Positions 25,193 through 37,100 of a stretch of 64,000 nt of DNA are shown here, piece after piece. How positions within the stretch are numbered: the stretch's first letter is position 1; each line of letters starts with the position of its first letter. A program made the position numbers and the translations under genes. The notes under the pieces were generated by a model that worked only from the letters and a program-made list of their open reading frames with translations, did not search any database and was not told where the DNA came from. The stretch covers positions 29,451,980 through 29,515,979 of the forward strand of contig NC_136010.1 in NCBI RefSeq assembly GCF_048128805.1. The letters run 5' to 3'. Source of the DNA: Centroberyx gerrardi. Taxonomy: Eukaryota > Chordata > Actinopteri > Beryciformes > Berycidae.

Positions 25193-28100
25193 CTAGTCAG
25201 ACTTCAGGCCCTCCTTGATCATGTTGAGCTCGTAGCACAGGGTCTCAAAGCGGTATGCCATGCGGATCTGGGCCACATTGGTCTTGCGGATGTCGTTGCC
25301 CTCTGGACCCTCCTTCAGGTAGTTGGTACCCAGGAAGTGAGCCTTTTCCTATAGCCAAGAAGAAAACCAGGAGCATGTTTTGGTGCCATAATAGTATAGT
25401 AGTAGTAGTAGTAGTAGTAATAGTATATAGTTACCTCATCTGACAGGCTGCTCTGCAACACGCTGTTCCTTGAGATCTCACACATGTCGCAGGTACTTAG
25501 CTTGAAGACCTGGGCTGCAATGGCATACTCCTCCATCAGGGGCTCCTGTGGACTCAGAGGCAAAGATTTACTCTGGCTGATATGGGATCAGTTCTACTTC
25601 CAGCTGCTGAGCTCTGCTGGGCTGAAAGACGGACCTTGCAGACACACAGCTGCAACCAGCAATTATACACTAACATGCAAGCAGTTCATGTAGGGAGCAA
25701 CTGTAGAGAGCATCATTACCAGAGGCTACCTTGTGTCTGTGTGACAGGCATGTGGAGCAGACTTGTCTCTCCACTAGATGTTAGGCTAAACAGAGTCATT
25801 TTAAATGCAATGAATGTATGCATCTTGCTAAATGTAAAGTTTTTTGATAAGGTGAACAGCCACTAATGCACATATGCAAATCTGCATGTTCTATACATAT
25901 GTTTGATAAGGAGAATACTGCTTTATAACACACATCTGCACACCCAGACTTTTTCTGTACATATGCATGGCCTTCTGTAGACCTGTTAATGTGAATACAA
26001 TGCACATTTTGCATATATGCTGTAAAAAAAAAATTCCACATTGCACTTTTCTTTTCATATCTTTTCTCTGTCTCAGTATGTCTGTTCATAATGCTGTAAT
26101 TAACATTTTTTCATATTGTCCTAAATGTTTTCATTACTACATAATATGTTTTTGATATATTGGAATTGTGGGTTGCACCACACCGACCTAATTATCCCAC
26201 AGGGATTATTAAAGTTTCATCTTTTCTTGCTCAATGTAAGAACAATATGCCTCACCTGTAGAATAAGAATAGAGAGATTTGCAATGGAAACTAAAATGCA
26301 CACTAGACACCGTACACAGCACAGTATGCAACATTGCCTGGCTGCAGTATGCGCTCTGACCTTGGTGTAGTGGAACTGCATGGGGTCGTCGGTGGACAGG
26401 GAGACCACCAGGCCTTTCTTGTGGAACTCCAGCAGAGGGTTCTTGGCGTATTCCAGGAACAGACTGTTGTTGCTGAGGGGGGACATGGCGATGGGGATCT
26501 GGGCCAGGAAGTACAGGTACTGCAGCACAGGACTCTGGTGGTGGAAGAGTGGTGGATAGAAACGATAAAGCGATATTTCAATTTGAACATTCACACTTCT
26601 TAACACTCACACATCCTTAATATGAGTTCATGATCAGTCAACCTTTGACATTAGCTGTCCCGTAATTTCCAATAATTCATAGTTTATATCACTGGCATCC
26701 AAGCCTTTTTTTTTCCTTGTGTTTTTGATAACTGCAAACAAAATGACTTTATTGATGACTATTGCCGACTAGTAGGAATTGTAACAACATCGATAAGGTG
26801 AATCTCAAATCCAAGAATGGCAAGTCGATACTTGTGTCCTTGTGGAGAACAATCTTCCCAAGTTGTCTTGGAGAAAACAAACTTCTCAAGAAAACAAGAA
26901 CAGAGAAGCATCTTTACAGTTTGAGATGGTCTGTAAGATAGATGTCACGCAATCAATTTATACATACAGCTGTTCACTTTCCCAGCTGTTTCAACTGGCT
27001 CTGTACCATAGACTATACACTACTATAGACTGTACTATAGTGCTGTGGACATGATGCATCTTTCTCGCAATGAATCCATTCGTTCCCATCAGCCAAGTCA
27101 TCATTTCATGCATCCTCACTGGCAAGTATCCAACCAAGGATGCAGGGATCTTTATCCGTCCTCCACGCTTGCATTCTTTTGTTTTGGAATCGTACTTGGG
27201 CCATTAGATATTACGTCAAAACGCGCCACAAGAACATAAGACACAAGAACGCACAAGAAGACATTTTGACTACTAAACAGAGTCCGGGCCAGAAAGTGAG
27301 TTCTATATCATCCTTCTCGCACACGCGCAGGTCGAGTTGTTTATACCAACAGAGTCACCCGTGACCCAGGATGACGTAGGGCGCTACCAGGCCCACCGTA
27401 TAAATGGCTCTGTCATCCTGAGTTTTGTCCCTTCTGTCTTCTCGTACAAATTCGCGAATACAGGTGAGAAGTAGCACAAAGCTACAGACAAAGACTAGCT
27501 GGCGGTTTTTCATGTGGAAGCCTCGTAACCAAATAGGTTGGAGCTACGGGTTCCATCCTCCAGAGGCTGCGACCTGCCGACAGCTGTCTGTTCTATTTAT
27601 TTTTTCGTCAGAGCAGTGTTTTCACGAGCTGACGATCGCTTCAGCGGCCAGCGCTAGCAGTGAGTTAGCCCTGGCACAGGTGGGTATTATAGCCAGTTAA
27701 GTTGCTTGATTCATACAGTAAGAACTGTTTTCGGTTCTCGTGTAGCGGAGGCTATCACCGGGCATAGAGCGTCCCGATCGCAGCCATATGATAGACATCA
27801 GCGGGCAGCTGTCGGCGGGTGCTTTTGCTTGCCTTGGCAGATGAATACCGGCTCTGTCTCGGCTACGCCGGAAAAAGAGAGAAAGAGAGAGAAGGCCGCT
27901 CTGATCCCGGAGGCGGCTAGCACTTATTGGAGCAGCACATATAGACGAAGTGTTTCCGTTCTGTTTTCTGTGTTGTTTTAATCTGTTCGATATCATGCTC
28001 GGGGCTCATTCTTGCAGTACCTGCATGACTCCTCTTCAGGCTGATGATGGCCATGATGAATGCCCCTCATGTCTGGGTGTGGAACACCTGAGGGAGGGGT

Positions 28101-31100
28101 TGTCAGAGAACCCATGCATGAATTGTAGCTTCATGCCTAGGGCTCTGAAGTTGTCCAGGCTAGCTGGGGTGGAGGCTCTTTTGCTCAATCCAAGTGAGCT
28201 ATCCCCATCTGGTGTGGCGGTGGTACTGGGGCCAAGACGCCCCTCAGCTGAGGCAAAGGGGGGCCCCCCAAAGAAGAAGGCGAAAAGAGCGGACACTCTG
28301 GCTGCTAAGGTGGACACTTTGTCGTCTGAATTTTCCCAGATTAAGGCTCTGCTTCTTAATCTCCAGCCGGAGGACAGGGCCCCAGCGGACAGCCCTCCTG
28401 CTAGGTCTTCCCTTGCCCCTGAATGGGATGATGATGTTCTATCCACCAGAGCCTCCTGCAGTCAGTTCTGTGGGATGGGAACAGAGCAGGAAGAGGCAGA
28501 GACTCCCACACGTCTGAGGCCAATTCCCAGGGGACTGAGCACGGTTCCAGGGAGGGCTCGGAGGCCGGCCCAGCTGCAGTTAAGCCGGTAATACGTATGG
28601 CTCTAGCGCGCTTGGGGCTCGATGTGGCCCCAGTGGTGGCTACTTCCTCAAGTGCCTTCTTTAGGGGAGCTCCACAGCCTTCGGCCTTCGGGGTGCCACC
28701 CTCAGAGCCTTACATTGAGGAGCTTCGGAGGTGTTGGCCGGACCCTATCCCTCTCTCACCATACCAGTGACAGCAGGGCCCTTGCCGCCATGCGGGAAGC
28801 AGGCATCTATGGACTGGACCGCATGCCTGCTGTGGAACCATCGGTTGCTTCCCTAATTGTGTCGCCGGATGAGGCCTTGAGACCTGCAGCCCGCTGCCCC
28901 AGGCCGCAGTGTCGCATCACTGACGATCTGCTCACGAGGAGCTATGACATTGCTGCCCGCATGGGCCGCATGGGGAACTCAATGTCCCACCTCATATTGG
29001 CCCTTTCCCAGTCCTTGCAGGCCTCAGGGACTCCTCTACCCAGAGCATTAGTGACACTTCACTGCAGACATTTGCATTTATGACAAGAGAGCTTGGCAGG
29101 CTTATGTCAACATTAACACTGGCCCGCCGGCAGGTATGGCTAGCACAGTCTCTGCTGTCGGAGCCATGTAGGAGGGTCCTCCGCTCTCTCCCTGTGGTCC
29201 CAGGTGAGATGTTTGGTCCTGCACCCCCCCCTAGGACAGGATAGCCGTCACTTCCGTCCACCAGCTGCCCTGGTGGCTCCTATGGGGGCCCACGGTCCTC
29301 TGAGCGACCAGACCGGCACCAGCGTTTTCCCCGACCACCGGCACCTAGGGCCCAGAGGGGCCGCATGTTCAATCAGCACCCCCACGGGGTCAGGATGACT
29401 GTGGTCAACGATCCCGCAAAATCTCTGGCGCTCAGTCAAGAAATATCTGCCCTCCTGGAGAAGGATGCCATAGAGCCCGTAGATCATCGAACGCAGCAGG
29501 GCGGGTTCTACTCAATGTACTTTCTAATTCCAAAAAAAGACGGCGGTTTGCGGCCGATACTGAATCAAAGGGGGCTAAACCAGTTTCTGAAGGTTTTGCC
29601 CTTCCATATGTTGCGCACTGCAGACGTTCTCCAGGCGGTTATGCAGGGAGACTGGTTCACGTCCATCGATTTGAAGGACGCGTACTTTCATGTGCCAATG
29701 GCGCTGCATCACAGGCAGTTCCTGCGTTTTGCTTTCAAGGGCCAGGCGTATCAGTTCAAGGTGCTCCCATTCGGCCTCTCTTTATCCCCTCGGGTGTTCA
29801 CGAGGTGCATGTGGGCAGCTCTGTCCCCGATGCAGGCCAAGGGCCTTCGTATCCTCCCGTACTTGGACGACTGGCTAATCTGTGCCCCGACTCCGGAGCG
29901 TGCAGTACAGGACACAGCAACCCTCCTTTCTCATGTGTCCCAGCTGGGCCTTACTGTCAACCTGACCAAGAGCTCCCTCACACCCAGCCAAAACGTGGTG
30001 TTCCTTGGATTGTTGCTGGACTCCCAAAGGATGAGGGCCTCCCCATCGCTACGGCGGGTGGAGGACATACTCAGTCTACTCCTTAGTTTTCAGAAGGGCA
30101 GGAAACTGACGTACAGCCTCTTCCTCAGGCTGACAGGCATGCTGACAGCTGCCTCAGCTGTAGTTCCGCTGGGCCTCCTACATTTGCGTCCTCTCCAAAT
30201 GTGGTCAAATGGCCTGCATTTGGACCCCAGACGGGACAGGCACAAGAAGGTCCGGATATCCGGGCGGTGCATCCTTGCCCTTCGGCAATGGAGGAGCAGG
30301 GCGTATCTGACCAGGGGCGTCCCCTTGGGTGTGATCCCCTCCCGCCGGGAGGTGGTGGTGACAGACGCCTCCACTTCTGGCTGGGGGGCGGTGTGGCAGC
30401 ACAGAATAGTAAGGGGGCTGTAGAGCACACGGCAGAGGCAGGAGCACATAAATGTGCTGGAACTCCGGGCCGTGTTTCTGGCGCTCAAACACTTCCTGCA
30501 ACCTCTAAAGGGCAAGCATGTCCTCATTCGATCCGACAACACTTCGGCAGTCTTCCATATAAACCACCAGGGGGGCACCAGGTCTGTCCAGTCACTGCGG
30601 GTGGCACGGCGGCTCCTGTTATGGGCCTTCCCTCGACTGGCGAGTATCAGGGCCATCTATCTACCAGGCTTACAGAACACTATGGCAGATTTCCTCTCTC
30701 ACCACAAACCTCCTGCAGGGGAATGGAGGCTCCACCCAGAGGTTGTGGACACGCTCTGGGGCAAATACGGCAGGGCGGAGGTCGACCTCTATGCGTCGGA
30801 GGCCGACACATTGCCCCCTCTGGTTCTCCTTGGCGGAGACTACAAGCCCACTAAGACAGGACGCGTTGGGCCATCCCTGGCCGAACCGCCCCCTTTATGC
30901 TTTTCCACCAGTTCCCCTGATATTGGAGACGCTACACAGAATCCAAAGGGGCAACCACAGACTGTTGTTGGTGGCCCCGTATCGGCCCGGGAGACCCTGG
31001 TTTCCCATGCTACACAGGCTCCTCGATGGGGAGCCGTGGCCCCTGCCGAGGAGGCAGGACTTGCTGTCTCAGCTGGGGGGATGCATTTGGCATCCGAACC

Positions 31101-34100
31101 CAGAGCGTCTAAAGATGTATGTTTGGCCTCTAAGGGGGCGGACCCGCTTCTGAATGACTGCGACCAGGCGGTGGTTCAGACGATCTTGGACTCCAGGGCA
31201 CCTTCCACCAGGCTGCTTTATGCAAATAGGTGGAAGTTATTTAGCGAGTGGTGTAGGGCTCAAGAGGTGGTCCCTGAGCGTTGCTCCGTGCCCATGGTGT
31301 TAAGGTTCTTGCAGTCCCTGTTGGAGGGCAATCGGTCGGTCTCGACCCTGAAGGTGTATGTAGCTGCGATCTCAGCTCGGCATGTAGGGGTGGGGAACCA
31401 GACTGTTGGAGCCCACAGCCTTGTTGGTCGTTTTTTAAAATGGGGCTCTGCGACAGAAGCCCCCACAGTTGATGAGAGTTCCCTCATGAGATTTGCCGTT
31501 GGTACTTGAAGGCCTTTGCCAACCCCCTTTTGAGCCCGGGGGGCAGTTGGAGTTGAAATGGCTGTCTGCTAAGACAGCATTTCTGCTGGCTATAGTTTCA
31601 GCAAAACGGGTGAGTGAGCTTCATGCCCTGTCTGTGAGTCAGGCATGCATGCGCTGGAACTCTGATGGTTTGGGGGTGGTCCTGTGGCCTAACCCCTCCT
31701 TTTTGTCAAAGACGCTGTCTACTTCCTATGCCAATCGGGGCATTGAGCTAGTGGCATATGATCCTGGGCACATGCAAGATGACGCAAGTGAGAGAGCAGT
31801 GCTGCTCTGCCTAGTAAGGGTCCTTAAGCAGTATTTGGAGGTGACAGCTAGCTTTCGCCAGTCTGATGGGCTGTTCGTCTGCTGCGGTGGGCACAGGAAG
31901 GGTCACGCCTTGTCTAAATAGAGGCTTTCCAGCTGGATTGTGGAAGCTATCGCTCAGGCATACAGATCAAAGAGCCTGCCTGTACCCTTTAATGTTAGGG
32001 GCCATTCCACCAGGAGTGTCTCCACATCCTGGGCAGCACTAAGGGGTGTGCCTCTAGGTGACATATGCGCGGTGGCCACCTGGGCTTCGCCGTGCACCTT
32101 TGCCAGATTCTACAGGGTCAATGTCGCTGCTCCCCAAGCGATTGCGACTGCTGTTCTACCTCAGCCCGCAGCCTGCTCTCAGTGAGGTGGGTGAGGGATT
32201 CCTCGTGACCTTGTTGGTAATAGTCATCCAGTGTTAAGCACCGCCTCTGGCGGTCAGGAAGAATGATATAGAACGAAAGTTACGCATGTAACTACGGCTC
32301 TATGAATTCTGGATGACCGCCAGAGTTCCTTGTCACTCAGAATCCTGACGAGAAGATTCTGTAGGGACAAAACTCAGGATGATGGAGCCATTTATACGGT
32401 GGGGCTGGTAGCGCCCTACGTCATCCTGGGTCACGGGTGACTCTGTTGGTATAAACAACTCGACCTGCGCGTGCACGAGAAGGATGATATCCAGTGTTAA
32501 GCACCGCCTCTGGCGGTCATCCAGAATTCATAGAACCGTAGTTACATGCGTAACTTTTGTTTTGAAAGCCAGAAATCTCGGCACCTGGCCAAGTAATCAC
32601 TGATAATCATTGGTATTAATAAACAACCCTATCAACCACCACAGGTCTTTTTGTGCTATGGGGCAGTAAAAATCTTACTTATTGCCCCTTAAAGTTGACA
32701 CAGAGCTCAGAAAACTATGATATGGGTTATGTTGCCAGAATTCATGTATGTGTTAGAAGTGTGACGTAGTTTTACAAACTGAAAGCAAGTGAGTGACACT
32801 GTTACAGATAACTGGGGTAGCTAGTATTGGTGGTTTGTAAATGAGTGTATATATGAATGCTAAATTACAATGTTCTACTAATGCTGCATCCAAGCTGGCA
32901 TTTTATATACTCAGAAGGAGATTTGACCTTCTTGAGGTTGAGGCCGTGAGAGATGTTGTCGGCAGTCATGAAGGAGGCCAGCAGATGGGTGACAGCACCA
33001 GCCTCGCCACAGTGAGGCCTGAACATAAATGTGTTCATCCCCCTCTGTCTGGAAAGCAGAAGATAAACACAGTGAGCAGAGTGAGACTTTTATAATATAT
33101 TGAGTTTTAGAATACAAAAAGGGACAGTATCAGCGATGTGAACACAAATTAGCAGTACTCACTTGCGGAGCTGGTTGAGCATAGCGATGTTGGCATACAT
33201 GTAGTAGATGTAGTAGGTGTAGGAGGGGTTCTTGACAATGTCCCACTCCTCCGGCTTGGGGCTTTTAGTGCAGAACATGTGACCGCTGTGCTTGGACTCA
33301 TCGTCCACGCTGTCGAAACCTGTCACCTGCAGACCAGAAGAGGTTGGGTTGGGGTAATCTAACACAACACCTCAAAAATTCAAAAAGACCTAGTCTGGAG
33401 TCTGGAGAGCAAAATAAGAGAGTTTGGGGGACCACTTCTCCTCTCCTTAGGCATACTGTTATTTACAGGCAGTTACAAAGTGGGATAGAGGGCTTTCAGT
33501 TGACGTAACACTCTGGCGGCCATATTGGAGGTCCTTAGCTCATGGGCATTAATGGCTGTGAAAAGCTGGTTGTGTTTCCAAATGTATGACTTTGCAGTGT
33601 CAGCAGAACTGAATAGACATGGTTAATTGTGGTACTATTTTTGACTGGGAACTAATCATTTTGCCACTGATATACAGTACATGATTGATTTTGTGTTTCG
33701 ATAATGTCAGCTTGTTAGCTAGCTAACATCTGGTTAGTTAAGTATAACTGTCACACTAGCTAATGTATCTAGTAGAACCTAGTGTTAGCAGTGGCTAGTA
33801 GGTGCATGTTAACATTAACATTGGTTGCTTTGCTAAGTGAGCCAGTTTGTTTCATGTTAACTGAGCTGACTCTTCTTGGCTAGAGTGTTTTGTAGAGACA
33901 AGACAAGACAGTTTACTCTGTCACAGACAGTAAAGTTGGGCATAAATACCATATCAGACTATTCACTTGTTACTGAATGGATCTACAGCCACACCACAGC
34001 CATCTCTTTTGGGTAGCTCTCTTTTTTTCGTGCCCAGTATTTAGCATTATTTGCTTACAGCCATTTCTCCAGTGGGCCATAATGGAACCAGCCGTGGTTG

Positions 34101-37100
34101 CTGGGAGATATGATGCAACTCTGCAAATCAGTATTTCCATACCAGCCCAAATTGCACAAATACAAAATATACATTCAAAAAGCATTTGAAAAAGCACCTG
34201 CATGGCTAGGCAATTGACTGGAAAACACTGAGCATCTCCCTTATCTAATATCTGGCTTAAATATGTTTTAACTAATCTTGTATCCTAGTGCTTATCAGTG
34301 GTAGATCACCTTTAAGGGATGACTCACACCTGTTGAATTTCTCGAAATATTAATGTTTATCATGTTGTACTGTCTTGTGATGTCAGCTGTGTTCATGTTA
34401 ACTTTTATGTAGGCAGGAGGAAGATTTGTTGTCACCTTTTGTATAATTGCTAAAATTTCTTCTACCTTTGGCCTGTTACCGTGGTTCCTTTTCTGCTTGT
34501 GACTCACGTGCTTGAGGAAGATGCTGAGCTCGGGGTTGGACTGTGGGTCGATGGTGGCCTGGAACACAGGCAGGAAGATGTTCTCCAGCATCTTACCAAA
34601 GTGGGGCACGAAGTTCCTGCCTCTGAAGATGTCGCTGAGATAGAAGACGGACACAACAAATGAATCTTATACCATAAAGTAGGCCCAGTTATTGAGTGAA
34701 CAATAGGTAGGAGCTATAATGCATCCACAACATGATTAATAGCCCCTAATAGAACAGAGGATGAAAACTTACTAGATCCTGGGTATTTGAATCATCCATT
34801 TGAGGTTAGGGGAGAAGACTCTGTGCTTGACAAACCACCCAGAGAGCTTGGTCCACTCGTCGGGTTTGCAGCCGTAGATGGACAGACGAGGCTCAGCGTA
34901 CTGGTACTTGGCGTCCTCCAGGTCGCTGGCTACTTCCTGGTTCATGCAAAGGTCAAATCAGGCTCAACTCACATTATGTCCAATGTATGATAGATGGTTT
35001 ATTTTGCAGATCAACGCTAGGCTGGTAACTAGATGGATACGTGCATTCTGTCTGTGCATTCTTGTCTTTTTTTAAAATCTTGTTTTACCCTCTTGTTCTT
35101 CTTGGTTTTAATTTATTGTATGGGTGTGTTGTTTGCTTTTACTTGAGCCTTCACTTTGTAGACTCTGCCTTAAAAAGGTACCAAAAATTTTATTATTATA
35201 TAGAATCTGACCTTGATGATGGTGGCGAAGTACTCTCCGTTGATGTGGTTCTCTGTCTTCATGTACAGGTCACGCAGCTCACTGGCTCCTACTGGGTTGT
35301 ACTTGGCATTGAACTTATCGAAACGCTGGAAGGTTTGCCGGCCCTTCAGAGAGATGACAGAGACAAGAGAAGACATTCGGATCAGAGAAGGTTCACTTAG
35401 GGGATGAGAAGTCAATTAGAGTGTAATTTTGCCCTAAATGTTGCAATAAGGCCAGTTTATGAAGAAGAGGAAATGAAAGAAAATGGAGTGAATGAGGAAT
35501 TACATTTTTAAAGATTTCCTTTAGATGTTTATATTTTTCTTGACTATAAGATGGGATTTTATATCCTTAAGGGTTTGTAACGCTATGGTGCCTCCTACAG
35601 CAGGTGACAGCAATGTTTTTTTAAATACTGGCATCTGATTGGTCTGTGGGCCCTGGCTATTTTGCATGTCACAGAATATATTTATTGTGTTGACTATGTA
35701 TGCAATCCTGTAACCCTGACGAATTGCAGACAAAACACATTGGTTTTTAATATTAAATTTTTGACTGATTTGTTTCATTCTTTAAGCTCTACATCATGAA
35801 ACAAGATGAAACATTGTTTCAGTGTAGTGGTCAGTTTATTATGGAACAAAAAAATCGAAATCAGTGTGTGTACTTGTATACTTTCAGCTAACGCAGGTGA
35901 CTGTAGGATGGCAATGCTGTCGCCATTTCTCATCTTCCTTAAACATGGTAATTGTAAGTGTTGGTGTGCAGGTTTTGTATTTTTTGAAGATTATTTTTTA
36001 TGCTATTTCTGCTTTGTGGGATGGTACAGTTGAGAGAGACAGGAAAGAGGAAGAGAGAGGGATGACATGCGACAAAGGTCCCAGGCTGGTTCGAACCCAG
36101 GATGTCGCAGTTAGATGTATGCGACCACCAGAACGCCCCAGGTTTTGTATTTTTTGTCTGAGGAAACCATATCTGTTTACTTCTAATGACCCATGGGCAG
36201 CATGTAACGTACGGCGTGCACGTCCAGGGAGTCGACGGTGAGGTCGTAGGGATGCAGGTGGAGGGACTGGAAGAGCTCCTTCATGGTGACCTCCCTGTCT
36301 TTGAGCTTGTGCACGACACGGTCGGCATCCACGCGGTACGACCTCTTGATGAAGCGCAGGAGGTGCTTCTGGTTCATGCAGGCAGCGGCGTGGATGTGGG
36401 TGTCAACCTGGAATGGCAGAGAGGTAGAGAGATGCATCACAGAGGTTGCTGGGTTGATGTTGCTGCGGTGTAAAAACTGGGCTTGGCCAAAAGAGGGAGC
36501 CGAACACACACAATGTGCCTGAGATTTTAGAATCATTTATGTTCCCCCTTTCTATTCACATTCTAACACAAGTCTCAAGTTAAAATGTTTTGTCATGTCA
36601 CATCATTTATGTCCATCCATATTAATATATTTAAAATGAACATGACAAACATTTAAGTCAGGTAATGCTTGCTTTAATGAACTCTATTCTATTTCTGTTG
36701 TAGTATGTTGTAGTAGTGTGCTTAAAGGGAAAAAAAAACTATAGGTGCTGGTTATCAACAGCACAATTTTAAGATAGCTCAATTTTAGTTTCAATGTTTC
36801 TATTAGTATTCTTTTTTTTATTTCACACATATCCAACCAGGTTGTCTGTCAATCTGATTATGTTACTTAAACTTCTAAGATTCATTTTGCCCCACTTCCA
36901 TTTGATCCAATGTAAAGACATTCTCATTGAGAACTATTGTTGCAGACAAAGTGCAAAGAAACTACTTCTTTTAAAAAAAAAATTAAAAAAATTTCTCATC
37001 CTCTAAAATCGATTAAAATAGACTTTGTGGAAACTGGAACAATGCATGTATTTGTGCAATAGTGATATTCCACCATTCCACAATGAAATGTCCAGAAATC

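Larger units (their letters stand above)
27300..32557 (+). mobile_element. DIRS-type tyrosine-recombinase retrotransposon, nearly full length, disabled
   Basis: The element has the DIRS order: inverted terminal repeats, a gag-like ORF, reverse transcriptase and RNase H, a methyltransferase-like segment, a tyrosine recombinase, and an internal complementary region before the right repeat. The left terminus GTTCTATATC and right terminus near TAACTTTT are deduced from the junction mirrored in the internal region (32228-32330). There is no LTR and no DDE integrase. It lies in an ampd1 intron, antisense to that gene. The coding part is broken by several frameshifts and two in-frame TAG codons, so it should not be autonomous. 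Ngaro elements share the recombinase but have split direct repeats; the inverted repeats here favour DIRS proper. Confidence 0.9.

Noticed and set aside
30090..30656. 188-aa minus-strand open frame and similar ones at 28036-28446
   Set aside because: They lie antisense to the DIRS RT/RNase H and gag segments and have no recognisable motif; they are shadows of GC-rich coding sequence.
27300..32557. Endogenous retrovirus or LTR retrotransposon
   Set aside because: There is no LTR, protease or DDE integrase; the inverted terminal repeats and tyrosine recombinase identify a DIRS element.
36088..36098. GGTTCGAACCC B-box-like motif suggesting a tRNA gene
   Set aside because: No A box at the right distance and no cloverleaf can be drawn; the flanks match a dispersed repeat.
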